From the NCBI GenBank assembly GCA_030533445.1, contig CM060076.1:8371501-8435500 (forward strand): 64,000 bases of DNA. Reading direction: 5' to 3'. The position numbers and the translations under genes were made by a program. Source of the DNA: Cyprinodon diabolis. Taxonomy: Eukaryota; Chordata; Actinopteri; Cyprinodontiformes; Cyprinodontidae. The notes under the pieces were generated by a model. The model ran no database searches. It was not told where the DNA came from and saw nothing but the letters and a program-made list of their open reading frames with translations. The stretch's first letter is position 1; each line of letters begins with the position of its first letter. Below are positions 47,850-61,319 of the stretch, in pieces.

Positions 47850-49090
47850 CAAAAGCTGGAAAGGTTTTTTACAGGGATATCTAGATTTAAAAAAAAAATG
47901 TATGTATTGCTAAAAAAAATATAAAAAATGCCTAGCATCTTGTAGTTGCCAGATTAGGATTGCTATAAAGCATATTACTTGGAGGAAAAATTATGGATAT
48001 TCTTTCTCTGTCTTGCTTTTTCCCTCTCTCTGTCTTAATTATAAAATAAAAAGCAGGCACAAAAAAAAAAAAAAAAGGATTATCTGTGGACAATTTCCAT
48101 CGTGTATTTTGTAAGTTGAGAGTGAACACAATAGCAGGATCAATACAGACGTTAAAGGTTTTAAGGAGGAAGAAGAACTTGTAAAGTGTTTTCTACTGTA
48201 TAGAAAACAGTTTACACACGAAGGACATCTAAAATAACTGCAAACATGCCTTGGCCTTGTTAACAGGTTTGGTTTTGTTACAAAATACTGTTTATCATTC
48301 CTAAAATGACTTACTAAGCAAGTTTATCAGAAGGTGTGCAGCAGTGATGGAGGAACTGGGGGAGAAAAGGACAAGGGCAATGATGAGGTCTATAAGGGCC
48401 AACGTGAGCCATTTATTGCACTAAGGTAACAATCTCTCTATCTACAGTAGTAGCCTTTCAAAATGTCCGTACTTTCCTTGATGGGCCCTTGGCTGGTCCT
48501 TGGAAGGTGCCCTACAATTCCTTTTTAAATATCTGTATTTGTACTAAAATATTTGTGTTATGATTAGTGGACATTAAGATCTAAAGAGAAGCGTCATCTC
48601 CTGGTCAGACCCTGTAATTCAGTCAAAGGGTGAAGTCGGAGTAAAAAGTTCGAGAGGATTCTGCTAGGAGCCGTAGGAAAGTGGGCTGCCATTCGGTTGG
48701 TGTTTGACTGAGAAGGGCCATTTTGAATGGCTGCTACTGTATTAAATATTTAAGTTGGCACTTTACATAGTTGACATGTATACTTCTCCTTTAATTAATA
48801 CAAGGTTTCCATCCCACAGCATAATATCAATACTAAAGTTATTTTTAATATCCCTCATGAGTCATATTAGTTGAAGCTGAGTGCCCTCTACTAAAAATAA
48901 TAATCTTTATTGTGCAATTCAGAAGTTTAAGAGAAAATAAAGTGCAGTCTATACAATAATAATAATAACAATATCAATAGTAACAGCAACAACAACAAAA
49001 GCAACCGTAATAATATAAATAATAACAATAATAACAGTTACTCTTCTCATCAGCCAAGTTTGATCTAGTCAAATGGAACATATTAACATA
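47850..49090. other. Intergenic, nothing recognised
   Basis: AT-rich spacer with an A-run near 48060 and an AAT/AAC trinucleotide-rich part at 48955-49040. No gene recognised. Confidence 0.4.
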
Positions 49091-49097
49091 ATGTTTA

Positions 49098-49809
49098 TGT
49101 TGGGATCTGGAGTTTCTCCACCTTCTCCAGCGGAGTGCGCTGTGGATCCTCCTGGGCTGGAGCCCCCCAGCCCAGCTGACGCTCATCAGCTCATCAGGAG
49201 ACCGGCCTTCATAAGCAGCTGCCAGACCTTGCTTCGACGCCGCAGTGTTAGCCAAGTTTGGTTAGCGAACCTGAGCCTCTGAATTTACTGATAGTTATCT
49301 TCCTTGAGAAACCTTAACCTAATTGCCTCTGTCTTCTCGCTCCTAGGAAAACCAGTCTCTCGAGAGAAGCTCTGGATGAGCTTAACCTGAATCTGCCTGC
49401 CTGCCCTAGAGAGCCAAACCTGAAGACTACATTCTGGAATCCACCTGCTGCTCTTGGGGAAAGAGCTGATCACTTCAACCAAGGTCTGATCACTGGAAGT
49501 CAGAAGTAAGACGCTGCTGCTGCCTAAGCACTCTGCTGAACCAACTGTCTCTGATCCCAACTGGTTCCCTCTCTCTGAACAAACCTGGACCTCTTCAAGG
49601 TATCCACTGAAATATCTGAAAATCCATTTAACTTATCTGCATACCCAGCTAACCAACTATCCGTCTCTGCAGACGCCAGACAATCCTGCCCGGACCTGAA
49701 CCTGAATCTTGTCTTGTTTGTGTGAAAACTAAATAAACTCTGTTAAACTTTTTTACCAAGTCTCAGTGGTGTTCTGCATGTGGGTTTATCTCTAAAACTG
49801 ATCATGACA
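49098..49809 (+). mobile_element. Solo LTR with 5-bp target duplication
   Basis: Begins TGTTGGGATCTGG and ends CTGATCATGACA. GTTTA stands directly before (49093-49097) and after (49810-49814). AAATAAACTC near 49730 is a likely polyadenylation signal, giving plus orientation. Length 712 bases. No retrotransposon genes are attached, so it is a recombination relic. Confidence 0.85.
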
Positions 49810-49814
49810 GTTTA

Positions 49815-51139
49815 TAATTGTGGTGGCAAGAGCAAGCATGTACTGTACACCAAATAAAGCCACCCTATCAGACTTGGTGTGAAACATGGTTTACTGATAT
49901 CACTGAGGTATAAGAACCCAATCGGAAAAGTTAATCATGGCTCATCTCCATTCATTGGACGCTGGTGGCAACATGAGCTCAGCATAGTGAATTCTGTGCT
50001 AATACTCTGCAAAACTTAAAGGAAGTCGTGTTTAAGTCCTTTTTAAGAGTCATTTACTATACAAGGAAGTGTTATTGAAATAGTTATTTAAAGAGTGATC
50101 ACCCCAGGCAAAAGAACTAGAAATAAGCCCTCTGGAGACAACAGCCTTCATTGCATCCTGAAAGCAGACTGCAACATTCAAAAGTCTCTAAAATATCAAG
50201 CAGTCTCAGTGTAAATACCTCTTAAAGTTCCCCGCTGGGCAAATGGGTCGTGGACGGGCTTTGGAATTTCCGCGCATGTACATATACATATTTCAATGTC
50301 AAGATAGCATGTCCGCATATCTATAGGCAGCTCTAATTCTCCTCTTTTCAATGATACCAAGCGTGCTGAACCTTGACAATCGGAAAGGCCATTTTATCGA
50401 CAGAAACACAAAACAAAAAGTTCTTTTTTTTTTAGTTTTTGTCATCCCATGTGGAAAACTCCAATATTTCTCTCCAAGTTTGGTCTCTTTCTGCTCGTAA
50501 CAGCCAGAAAAAAGATAATCTGGTAAAATGAGGGCATTGAAATAAATCCACAAAGACATGAATACTGCAGGATAACTCTCATTTTCAGGAAAAAAACGCC
50601 ACCATATTTTCCTATTTTCACTCAAAATCCCTTCCGCATGCATTGCATGACTTTGTAACAATTTTACTGTACATTTAGCTGTCATGGGAGGTGATCAACA
50701 ATGAAATGTTTGTTTTATAAGAAACATTTGTTTTATAAGAAAAATATTATGGCCCAAAAAAGTTGGGAACAAAGGAGAATGTTCTGCAACCATGTTCTGT
50801 TAATATTAAAGTCTAAAGGTAGATTTTTTTAATATTCTGAAGATATATTTGACAAAAAATGCATGTAAATCCGGAAAAGAGCCACATATGCTCGATTGAA
50901 ACAGGATCTGAAAAGAGAATACATAATTTACTGCATATCATTTCTATAATGGAAATAATAACAGCATACAGTAAAGACGAACTTATTTATTGATATATGA
51001 AGCTGACCTAAAGAATACATTGAAATCAAGTAAGGATGAGCTGAGGTGATGTGAGCATAAGGATATAGGCACATTCACAGTCAAGATCTTGATCCACTTG
51101 ACATGCTGCAGATTGTTCTAAATGGGCTTACCTAAAATA
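49815..51139. other. Intergenic, nothing recognised
   Basis: About 1.3 kb of spacer between the solo LTR and a Tc1-like element, without recognisable genes. Confidence 0.4.
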
Positions 51140-51141
51140 TA

Positions 51142-52389
51142 CACTATATTGCCAAAAGTATTTGCTCACCCATCCAAATTATTGGAATCAGGTGTTCCAA
51201 TCACTTCCATGGCCACAGGTGTATAAATTCAAGCACCTAGGCATGCAGACTGTTTTTACAAACATTTGTGAAAGAATGGGTCGCTCTCAGGAGCTCAGTG
51301 AATTCCAGCGTGGAACTGTGATAGGATGCCACCTGTGCAACAAATCCAGTCGTGAAATTTCCTCGCTCCTAAATATTCCACAGTCAACTGTCAGCTGTAT
51401 TATAAGAAAATGGAAGTGTTTGGGAACGACAGCAACTCAGCCACGAAGTGGTAGGCCACGTAAACTGACGGAGCGGGGTCAGCGGATGCTGAAGCGCATA
51501 GTGCGAAGAGGTCGCCAACTTTCTGCAGAGTCAATCACTACAGACCTCCAAACTTCATGTGGCCTTCAGATTAGCTCAAGAACAGTGCGCAGAGAGCTTC
51601 ATGGAATGGGTTTCCATGGTCGAGCAGCTGCATCCAAGCCATACATAACCAAGTGCAATGCAAAGCGTCGGATGCGGTGGTGTAAAGCACGCCGCCACTG
51701 GACTCTAGAGCAGTGGAGACGCGTTCTCTGGAGTGACGAATCGCGCTTCTCCATCTGGCAATCTGATGGACGGGTCTGGGTTTGGCGGTTGCCAGGAGAA
51801 CGGTACTTGTCTGACTGCATTGTGCCAAGTGTAAAGTTTGGTGGAGGGGGGATTATGGTGTGGGGTTGTTTTTCAGGAGCTGGGCTTGGCCCCTTAGTTC
51901 CAGTGAAAGGAACTCTGAATGCTTCAGCATACCAAGACATTTTGGACAATTCCATGCTCCCAACTTTGTGGGAACAGTTTGGAGCTGGCCCCTTCCTCTT
52001 CCAACATGACTGTGCACCAGTGCACAAAGCAAGGTCCATAAAGACATGGATGACAGAGTCTGGTGTGGATGAACTTGACTGGCCTGCACAGAGTCCTGAC
52101 CTCAACCCGATAGAACACCTTTGGGATGAATTAGAGCGGAGACTGAGAGCCAGGCCTTCTCGTCCAACATCAGTGTGCGACCTCACAAATGCGCTTCTGG
52201 AAGAATGGTCAAAAATTCCCATAAACACACTCCTAAACCTTGTGGACAGCCTTCCCAGAAGAGTTGAAGCTGTTCTAGCTGCAAAGGGTGGACCGACGTC
52301 ATATTGAACCCTATGGATTAGGAACGGGATGTCACTTAAGCTCATATGTGAGTCAAGGCAGGTGAGCAAATACTTTTGGCAATATAGTG
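51142..52389 (+). mobile_element. Complete Tc1-like transposon, copy 1
   Basis: Flanked by TA (51140-51141 and 52390-52391). Short inverted termini, CACTATATTGCCAAAAGTAT and its inverse, about 29 bases. Total 1248 bp. A second copy of exactly this length lies in reverse at 58156-59403. Confidence 0.96.
51276..52307 (+). CDS. Tc1-like transposase, intact (343 aa), copy 1
   Basis: N-terminal helix-turn-helix pair ([31 protein letters not shown], basic PRSGRPRKL linker), then a complete DDE domain: LWSDESRFS (first Asp), [11 protein letters not shown] (second Asp) and [15 protein letters not shown] (third position, Glu). It ends in the tail [10 protein letters not shown]. The open frame continues upstream into the terminal repeat; the ATG at 51276 is chosen as the usual family start, with 51243 as an alternative. 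The protein is identical in both copies here. Unrelated in detail to the transposase at 29061. Confidence 0.94.
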   Translation: MGRSQELSEFQRGTVIGCHLCNKSSREISSLLNIPQSTVSCIIRKWKCLGTTATQPRSGRPRKLTERGQRMLKRIVRRGRQLSAESITTDLQTSCGLQISSRTVRRELHGMGFHGRAAASKPYITKCNAKRRMRWCKARRHWTLEQWRRVLWSDESRFSIWQSDGRVWVWRLPGERYLSDCIVPSVKFGGGGIMVWGCFSGAGLGPLVPVKGTLNASAYQDILDNSMLPTLWEQFGAGPFLFQHDCAPVHKARSIKTWMTESGVDELDWPAQSPDLNPIEHLWDELERRLRARPSRPTSVCDLTNALLEEWSKIPINTLLNLVDSLPRRVEAVLAAKGGPTSY

Positions 52390-52683
52390 TATCTCTTAAA
52401 CAATTTAAAAGTTGTACCTTGGAGGGGAAAACTTTCCTTAACCTTATGGACTACATCATTATTTTTTTTCACAAATCTAACAGTGGGTGGGTTAGATGTC
52501 CTTACCATTTGTTTAATTTCTGCATCACTTTTTTTACACCATCACACAGAAAGAGAATATTTTCTTTTTTCTTATTGTTGATGATAATCAATTATATTTG
52601 CCCATAAATCCTGATCCATTGATAAGGTAATTAGATTTTGAGTTGGGATGCTAATGAGTTCCATATGGAGAGAAAGATCAATT

Positions 52684-52815
<132 letters not shown>

Positions 52816-53300
52816 GTGAGACCAATTATATTTTTGTTTTGGTGATAAAGTTGTTTTCTACCTGAGCCACAGAAGTGCATTCCTTCAGAGTATGGGCATA
52901 GAGGGGAATATCAATAGAGTCAAACCATAAACTCATTATAATGATATTTATCATTATTATAATGTCCTCCGCCATAGTCTGTTGGAGGACCTGATTCATT
53001 GTAACCAAAAAAAAAAAACATGCATAGTCTTACTGGTATTTAGCAACTGGAAGTCAACAGAAAGGAAACATGTATACAGAAATATAAAAATTCCGCTATC
53101 CCTGCATATGACACAAGAAAGTAACACGTACTTATAATAATGTTTCAAGAGCTGGACCTCTACAGGTTAATGTAATTCATTTTGATAGCTTACCAATAGT
53201 CACACTGAAAAAACTACAGTGTAGGTAAGATAAAAACTAAATGCTCTGGAGCTCAAATGGCAGACCTCATGGGTACACTTTTTTGCAAAGCCACAAGATG

Positions 53301-53418
53301 TTGCCCAATATTGAAATTATTTCTCTACATCATCCTTATATATAAGTGGGTGAAGCATCTTACCAAGATGCAGAAGACCATTATTTGAGAGACAGTTTTC
53401 TGATCATTCAGTGGAAAG
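53301..53418 (+). promoter_or_regulatory. P9 promoter and non-coding first exon
   Basis: TTGCCCAAT (53301-53309), TATA box (CTTATATATAAG, 53334-53345) and an exon ending GTGGAAAG|GTAGGA (donor after 53418). The promoter looks as complete as that of P8, so P9 may still be transcribed. Confidence 0.66.
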
Positions 53419-53588
53419 GTAGGAACAAAACATTCAGTCAAATTCAGTTGTGATTTTTCAGGAAAATATGCATGTATCTAATGTTTTGGGAATTTTTATG
53501 GAGAAAAGCTTTACCAGAGTTACTAACTTGTTTCTTTTATATGCATGACAAAAAACCTTAGTGTGTTCATTGTGGTGTGTTTTACAGG

Positions 53589-53972
53589 ATGAAGTGCACC
53601 ACCCTATTTATCGTCTTGTCCATGGTTGTCCTAATGGCTCAACCTGGTAAAACTCTCGGGTAAAACTTACGCTTTCCTTAACTCGACTATTTGCAAATCT
53701 GTTGGTTTATAAAATCATTAATATGAAAACATAATTAATCAAAAAAACCAAGTGACATTGTCATATACACTGATCTTCTCCCTACCAGGAGATTTTCAAT
53801 TGGAAAACTTGCAGAAGACCAAGCTGACCAACAGCAACTGAAGCTGCAGCAATTAGACAAACGACAATATGACCAGCAATATCTGGACCAGCAAGACCTC
53901 GATCAGAAGGATCTGGATCAGCAGCAAGACAAGCAGCTGATATACAAACGTCGTGACCGTTTCCGTGGCTAA
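53589..53972 (+). CDS. P9: piscidin-like precursor lacking the antimicrobial core (84 aa)
   Basis: Coding exons 53589-53659 and 53789-53972, phase 2 kept (donor TCGG|GTAAAA, acceptor CTACCAG|G). The signal [20 protein letters not shown] is almost that of P8. Then, where P8 has the Glu-Cys-Phe-Phe start and helical core, P9 has only KTLG; 48 bases (16 codons) are missing just before the donor. Exon 3 opens RFSIGKLAEDQADQQQ, aligned to the P8 pro-region, followed by about six pentapeptide units and a basic end, KRRDRFRG. There is no stop or frameshift. It would make a secreted Gln/Asp-rich peptide without the membrane-active helix: either early decay or a new role. Confidence 0.8.
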
Positions 53973-54434
53973 ATAGATCATTCTGGAGTTGCTTTCAGTT
54001 ACCCCCCAAAATAGTTAAAGTATCCATATCCTTGGTTTAATGTCTTTTAGGGCACTTTTGCAAAATTCAGATCAAATAAAAATGCTTTAGAGCACATTGC
54101 AAAAGTTTTCTCTCTAAGGGCTGCTCATTTGCTGCTCAGCTTGAAAGACGTTTGTCATAGCTAAGATCCGCAAAAAACATTTGAAACATTTGCTGCATTG
54201 TTTAAAGAATTTTGAAAGAGTAAAATCATATTTTTTTTATTCATTATTAGATTTATGCATGTCAAAATGCAATGCATCTTTTAGTTGTCATAATAAATTT
54301 ACTATCTGTGTTTGTCTATATCCATACCAATAAATGTATTCTTCCGCTCTCTCCTACATGTATTAGTACTAAAATAAATAACATTTCAAATAATAAAGCA
54401 AAAGGTGTTATTTGGTAAAATGTAAAAGTGCTAT

Positions 54435-54940
54435 TTAAAGCTACAGTGTGTAATAATTACAGGGATATACAGTCAGAAATGTAATATATTATACATAACT
54501 ATGTTATTTATCATCATCTACGAGCTCAGCCTCTTAACCTTAATATTTGCGTTGCCTTAGAATTCATTATTTATAATTACATAGGAGCGGGTCTCGCAGC
54601 CATGGAGGCAGACATCTTTGCGCTACGGCAGCGCAGAGCCAACAAACTAGCGATTGCGAGATTGCCCATTACGCTCGAAAGTAACAACGGCAAGTTGAGA
54701 GAGATGAACTGAGACGGTACTGAACACCCAGACTAATGAAATACTATCTGTAAAATTATCTATGTAAACAAACCTCATCACTTGAGAAGGTAGGTGAAGC
54801 GGACGTCGTGGAAAACATTTTGTCCCGTAACGCTCGCCGTACTGTTGGGGGGGAGAAGCGGTGGGGGGGAGATGTTCATGTTGCTGTGGTCTGCAGTCTG
54901 GACGTTAGATGTCGCTTAAAATTACACACTGTAGCTTTAA
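54435..54940. mobile_element. MITE-like element with TTAA ends (copy 2)
   Basis: Left end TTAAAGCTACAGTGTGTAAT; the right end is its exact inverse. TTAA stands at both edges. A GC-rich interior (about 54590-54900) has no coding motif. Related to 7582-8134 in termini and layout. Confidence 0.8.
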
Positions 54941-54949
54941 TAATGTTGT

Positions 54950-57590
54950 AGGATTTAATATGTTCTTCTAACTGTAGTGAGAGGAGAGTGAAAACCAAGT
55001 AGGATCAAAAGAGATGTTCAAGGTATTTAGAAAGGATATCCCTGTTCCCTGTTAAAAGATCTAAAGTGGTATCAAAAGATACTTCTTGCTTTATAAAAAC
55101 AGGGCACACATGGGGGACATTTAAAGTAACTGCAAACATACATATTTCTGGCTGTTCAAGTAGGTTTATATTGAAATAAGACTGGAAGATGTCAACATCA
55201 ACTTTTATCAAAGGACCAACACACAGGCTTTTAGTACCATTAATATTAAAGACTATAACTCTGCACTCATAAAGAGACTGCTTAAATCTAACTTTCATGG
55301 GAGCCAATCAGAGATCAAACCTTTGTTCCACAATAAAAGCATTAACACCAGACCAACATTTACCAATGAGAATAAACCAAAAAGAAAATAACTTTTGGGA
55401 CAATGTTATTCTGTTAGTGAAGTCCAAAAGTCATTTATTTTATCAGTCAGTTATATTTGTTATAAACTACATTCAGTAAATCAGGAACACATGTAGTCTA
55501 ATCTACACTAACTGCACTTTAAATCCACCCGATTACACAACACCTTAACCAAAAGCAATCAAGTCTCAAATTTTGCTACTACTGTATTTTATCCCTCTTT
55601 CCTGCTGTCTTCTTATATTTGCAGTTTCTAATAAATTTCCCTATTATTGTATAAAAAAGGGTCTGTGGCACAAAAAGGGGGCATATGCAGTGTATGCAAT
55701 ATTATAGTCTCCCATCCAAATGGGTCCTGGGCATTATTATTTCTGCACATGGTTTCTCTTTCTAACCAACTGGTTTTCCTTAGATAAAAAACTTTGAATC
55801 AATTTCACTGTATGATCTGTTTAAATTGAAAATTGCCTTGAGATGAAATGTGTTGTGAATTGGCAATATATAAATAAACTGAATTAAATTGAAATTGAAT
55901 TCTCTAGTTCTGAGTAACATTATTCCTTTCAAAATCTACCGTAACCTAAGTGGTAATGTATGAAAGAACCGAGATAGATGCCTTTGAAAAAAATGTAGAT
56001 GGTCCGGATAATTCAGCTTTTAATTTTTAGAATTTCTGTGTTTTGGTAATCTACAGTATTTGATACATTGCAGATTTTGCAGCTTCTTCCTAATACAAAG
56101 CATGCAAAAGTATAGAAATATTTGCAATAAGAGCTTTTAGACTTTTCCTGTAATTCTTAATAATTTTGCATACACTTCTGCAGGGATTTGACCATCTTCC
56201 TCCTTAGGTCATGTGCTTTGGTCATTGTGTTACTGAAGGACCCAGTGACGGTCCGTCTTCAATGCACCTACTGAGGGAAGAAGATTCTTGGCTTAGGCCT
56301 CCAGCTACATGGCCCAATACATCCTCCCCTACATCCTAGGGTGCAGTTATTGTTTCCCATTTGTAAAAAAAAAAAAAAAAGAAAAAAACATCCACAAAAA
56401 ATTGTTTCCAACCAAATGCACCACAGTTTGGATGGTGTTTTAGTTGTCTTTACCACTCCTTCTTCTTCCTCCAAACACACCAAGTGGGATTTAGACTAAA
56501 AAAGCTCTATTTTCACTATGGCTGAAATGGCTACATGTAGATTCAAAGCTGTATTTGAATTATTATTATTTGTATTATTTTCAAAAGAAAACATGGTTTT
56601 GTGAGAAGCTAACAGCACATACAATGCATAAAAAATTTTATCTGCTGACTTTTTCAACAGCAGATGTCAAATCATGCAGTTTCATCATCACCATCTTCTG
56701 ATAAAGACAACTTTTGTGCAACTTTGAAAAGGTGATGATTTTTGTTTTTCCAGTGAAAGCATCCAGTCAGCATGATACATTCATATTGCCTCACAGTAAC
56801 AATACAAATGTTGACCAATGGGTTTATGTCATAAGGACATAAACGATAAAACATAAATGTATTTTAGCTTTAAATGTGAACATCAATCAATAAATAAATA
56901 AATGAATGAATTTGATGATGGTGTGCTTTACTAGATGATATGTCTTTTGTCTTCCATGTAATATTTTAAACACTTGACACTGAAGTCAAAATCCATCCAT
57001 CAACTTGTAACTTGTAAAGTATGGGATACCTGATTAAAAACATAGGTAATTAAATGTAACTTTAAAGCTATAAAAAAGGTGTCTTATGATTAATTTAAAA
57101 AAAAAGTTTTCATTTGATTTATCATTATAAACTGAAATGATCAATCTCATTTTCTGGCATACGAAATTTGTATTTACATTTATTACATGTATTAACATTT
57201 AAAACAACATATGTGGTGAGTTCACATAGTTTATAATCTGACATAACAATGTCAGCTTGCAATTTAAAGGCTGATCCTAACATTTCATTGAAAGGTGAGA
57301 ATTTAAGACTCTTACTTTGAAAAAAATGCAGTAGTTTTGAGCTCACCCCAATCTTCCCATCAGATTTTACTTAGTATGATACCTTGGCAAACAACAGAAA
57401 TGACGAAGGAAAGTTCATTTATATAGCACATTTGCATACATTTAAAGACAATTCAAAGTACAGAATTGTTCATGTAAACACTAAGATTATGGTGTCAGTG
57501 CAAAATGAATGGTGTTTTAACAGTTAAATTATTATATGGTGTATTTTTTTTCTCTAGGTCAACGTGCATAATAATGCATAATGCTAAAAT
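54950..57590. other. Intergenic, mostly unrecognised
   Basis: AT-rich spacer. An L2-type 3' tail lies at 55770-55895 (listed separately), and a short L2-like piece (TTATATAGCACATTTGCATAC) near 57418. Nothing else is recognisable. Confidence 0.4.
55770..55895 (+). mobile_element. L2-type LINE 3' tail fragment
   Basis: TTCCTTAGATAAAAAACTTT..., TTGCCTTGAGATGAAATG, TGTGAATTGGCAATATATAA, then a GAATT-rich tail. It matches the L2 ends at 10808-10865 and, inverted, 44240-44300. Confidence 0.7.
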
Positions 57591-58023
57591 GGCTCCCACC
57601 TCTGCCTAGGGTGGCCATTTCTATAGCACCAAAAAGGAGGACATTGTGCGGCATATCAATTACTAAGGTGTACATAAGAATCGGGTAAAGTCACATTTAT
57701 AGTACAATTCTTAGTAGTTTAAAGATGATGCTTGTGTAGTTGAATAGAACAAAATATTAAAGAGATGTAAAAAAAGAATTGGTTCCCAGCATTTGTATTT
57801 ATTTAATACATTGTGGTGTTTAAAAAGTGACTATTTTTTGACACGATTAATTTGAGCAGAACTGCTGCAATTGATCATAAAGCAGTTGTTTGGAAAAGAA
57901 GCTTGAGGCGGAGAGAGAGCTAGAGAATAGGACAATACAAATGTCAAAAAGTGGCTGGAAAAGAGGAATTCGTGACATGGCTGCAGCCTGTCGAGAGTAA
58001 AGATGATTTCACCATGTTATCTA

Positions 58024-58155
<132 letters not shown>

Positions 58156-59403
58156 CACTATATTGCCAAAAGTATTTGCTCACCTGCCTTGACTCACATA
58201 TGAGCTTAAGTGACATCCCGTTCCTAATCCATAGGGTTCAATATGACGTCGGTCCACCCTTTGCAGCTAGAACAGCTTCAACTCTTCTGGGAAGGCTGTC
58301 CACAAGGTTTAGGAGTGTGTTTATGGGAATTTTTGACCATTCTTCCAGAAGCGCATTTGTGAGGTCGCACACTGATGTTGGACGAGAAGGCCTGGCTCTC
58401 AGTCTCCGCTCTAATTCATCCCAAAGGTGTTCTATCGGGTTGAGGTCAGGACTCTGTGCAGGCCAGTCAAGTTCATCCACACCAGACTCTGTCATCCATG
58501 TCTTTATGGACCTTGCTTTGTGCACTGGTGCACAGTCATGTTGGAAGAGGAAGGGGCCAGCTCCAAACTGTTCCCACAAAGTTGGGAGCATGGAATTGTC
58601 CAAAATGTCTTGGTATGCTGAAGCATTCAGAGTTCCTTTCACTGGAACTAAGGGGCCAAGCCCAGCTCCTGAAAAACAACCCCACACCATAATCCCCCCT
58701 CCACCAAACTTTACACTTGGCACAATGCAGTCAGACAAGTACCGTTCTCCTGGCAACCGCCAAACCCAGACCCGTCCATCAGATTGCCAGATGGAGAAGC
58801 GCGATTCGTCACTCCAGAGAACGCGTCTCCACTGCTCTAGAGTCCAGTGGCGGCGTGCTTTACACCACCGCATCCGACGCTTTGCATTGCACTTGGTTAT
58901 GTATGGCTTGGATGCAGCTGCTCGACCATGGAAACCCATTCCATGAAGCTCTCTGCGCACTGTTCTTGAGCTAATCTGAAGGCCACATGAAGTTTGGAGG
59001 TCTGTAGTGATTGACTCTGCAGAAAGTTGGCGACCTCTTCGCACTATGCGCTTCAGCATCCGCTGACCCCGCTCCGTCAGTTTACGTGGCCTACCACTTC
59101 GTGGCTGAGTTGCTGTCGTTCCCAAACACTTCCATTTTCTTATAATACAGCTGACAGTTGACTGTGGAATATTTAGGAGCGAGGAAATTTCACGACTGGA
59201 TTTGTTGCACAGGTGGCATCCTATCACAGTTCCACGCTGGAATTCACTGAGCTCCTGAGAGCGACCCATTCTTTCACAAATGTTTGTAAAAACAGTCTGC
59301 ATGCCTAGGTGCTTGAATTTATACACCTGTGGCCATGGAAGTGATTGGAACACCTGATTCCAATAATTTGGATGGGTGAGCAAATACTTTTGGCAATATA
59401 GTG
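58156..59403 (-). mobile_element. Complete Tc1-like transposon, copy 2 (inverted)
   Basis: Same termini and exactly the same length (1248 bp) as 51142-52389, in the opposite orientation, with TA at 58154-58155 and 59404-59405. It lies inside the hAT-like element. Confidence 0.96.
58238..59269 (-). CDS. Tc1-like transposase, intact (343 aa), copy 2
   Basis: Identical in deduced protein to copy 1 at 51276-52307, with all three catalytic blocks ([19 protein letters not shown]) in place. Start chosen as for copy 1 (ATG at 59269-59267). Identity between the copies implies recent movement or gene conversion. Large plus-strand frames here are antisense shadows. Confidence 0.94.
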   Translation of the reverse strand: MGRSQELSEFQRGTVIGCHLCNKSSREISSLLNIPQSTVSCIIRKWKCLGTTATQPRSGRPRKLTERGQRMLKRIVRRGRQLSAESITTDLQTSCGLQISSRTVRRELHGMGFHGRAAASKPYITKCNAKRRMRWCKARRHWTLEQWRRVLWSDESRFSIWQSDGRVWVWRLPGERYLSDCIVPSVKFGGGGIMVWGCFSGAGLGPLVPVKGTLNASAYQDILDNSMLPTLWEQFGAGPFLFQHDCAPVHKARSIKTWMTESGVDELDWPAQSPDLNPIEHLWDELERRLRARPSRPTSVCDLTNALLEEWSKIPINTLLNLVDSLPRRVEAVLAAKGGPTSY

Positions 59404-60268
59404 TATATATACACAAACTTGAGTCATGGAACTGTGCTTACAGCTCCTTATTTCATGTATACTAATAACTTGTGTACATGATACTTGTTGATGAAATTAA
59501 AATTATTTCTAATAGCATTAAAAGAGCATTAAATTAGAGTTCCTCATTCCGGTATAAACCCTGTGAACGTTTAATTTAATATGACATATTAAAAAAAATC
59601 CCCATCATCATCCAGCAGATGTTCAGTTTCTGCCCAAATATTTTCTCTTTCTGCTGTGGATTTTTGTAACAGGAATAAACAGGATCATCCATAGTTTGTA
59701 TGAACTATGTTTGTTCTCCGCTTCCAAACTCATCATCTCTTCATCCATTCCTGCAATAAGAATTTTTTGGTCTGTTGAAGCACCAATAGTCTGCATCCAG
59801 TTATTTAATTAATTGCTCTTAATTTTGGGAATATATACGAACTATGCTCTAATTTCTAGTAACCGACCTGTTTTTACTATAATTTAATTTGACAAACCGG
59901 GTCTTCACTACATTCTTTATCCTGTTTGGTGCGATTGCAATTGCGGGTCTTGATCTGGACTGACGGGAGCGGAGACAAAAAGAGCTCAGTTCCGTATTTT
60001 GACGGTGAAAGACGGAGAAGACGTACGTGGACAGAGACGTGCGGAGGAGTAGCGGAGGATGTGGAACAGCTCTCATTGATTTACATGACAGACAAGTACT
60101 TCGCACGACGTACTTGAGCGGAGCGGAGCACTGACAGAGTATGTGGAATCTGGGTGTAAAGGAGGGCAAATACACGTCCGGCTGGATGCGGCGCCGGACG
60201 CCGGACAGTGCAATGAAAATCCGGACTGTCCGCCCTAAAGCCGGACATCTGGCCACCCTACCTCTGCC

Positions 60269-60940
60269 AGATATTTCACTACTCAGCATCCTCAAAACAA
60301 AATTGCAGATATGTAAAAAATTAAAGTCCTGTGAAAACACAAATAAGCAACATGTTTTGTTTTTTGGCATTAAGTTCTGCTTCAAATGAAAAAATCTGGA
60401 AATATGTTGTATATGAATGTTGGCTTTTATAAGGTAAGGTAGTCTTGTTTTTACTTTCTATAGAGGCTGGTTTTTCTGATAGCCAAGACTAGTGAGACTG
60501 TTAACCCAGAATTAGACTTAAATAGTTTACTTGGAAATAAGTATCTTAATTTTTTTTAAAAAGCCATTAACTGTATGATTTAATATTGAGGTTACTGCTT
60601 TGTGCAGTATGGGAGTGCAATTTAAATGACCCAAACCATGTGCAAAAATATGCAGGTAAAAGGTTATATAACTGGAATAATGTTTAATGCAGGAATGACT
60701 TAGAATGACATGACTTTGTAGACAGTAAACCTTAAGGGTAAAAAAATCAGCAACCATCATTACAGTAAAGCAGGTAGCAGATGGATGTTAAGATGTTTTT
60801 GAACTAACTATCAGCAACCGTTGTACTAACTCACTAATTTACTGTATTACTACCCGCCTCTGTTCAAATGTTCTGGACAGAGGTATAATAATGCTGCACA
60901 AAGATAAAACTCTGCCATTGTCAGAAATGTATTTTTCATC
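60269..60940. other. Spacer, nothing recognised
   Basis: AT-rich spacer between the hAT-like element and a tetranucleotide repeat. Confidence 0.4.
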
Positions 60941-61122
60941 CATCCATCCATCCATCCGTCTGGCAGACCGTCCATCCATCCGTCTGACTGCCCAGCCATC
61001 CATATAAACATCCATCCATCTAACCGATCATCCATCCATCCATCCATCCATCCATCCATCCATCTAACCGATCATCCATCCATCCATCCATCCATCCATC
61101 CATCCATCCATCCATCCATCAC
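60938..61122. repeat. (ATCC)n tetranucleotide repeat
   Basis: ATCC units with interruptions (GTCTGGCAGACCGTCC, CTAACCGATC twice). An antisense Met-Asp-Gly-Trp frame is a repeat artefact. Confidence 0.95.
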
Positions 61123-61319
61123 ACCGTGTGAACAATTTTAACAGTTTAAACATCTTGTAGTTTCATAATCGTAAACACTGTGATCAGATAAAGACAACAT
61201 TTGTGTAACTCTATGATGAGGATGATTTTTGTTTTCCAGTGAAAGCACAGTCATGATGATTCAATCATATTGCAACAAAACAAGAAAACCTTAAAAGAAT
61301 GCAAACATTAATCAACATA

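Noticed and set aside
59849..60385. 178-codon minus-strand frame at the right end of the hAT-like element
   Set aside because: It crosses the element's right terminus and target duplication into unrelated flank, so it is unlikely to be a transposase; no catalytic motif is seen.
60850..61059. MDGWMDGW repeat protein on the minus strand
   Set aside because: Translation of the (ATCC)n tetranucleotide repeat.
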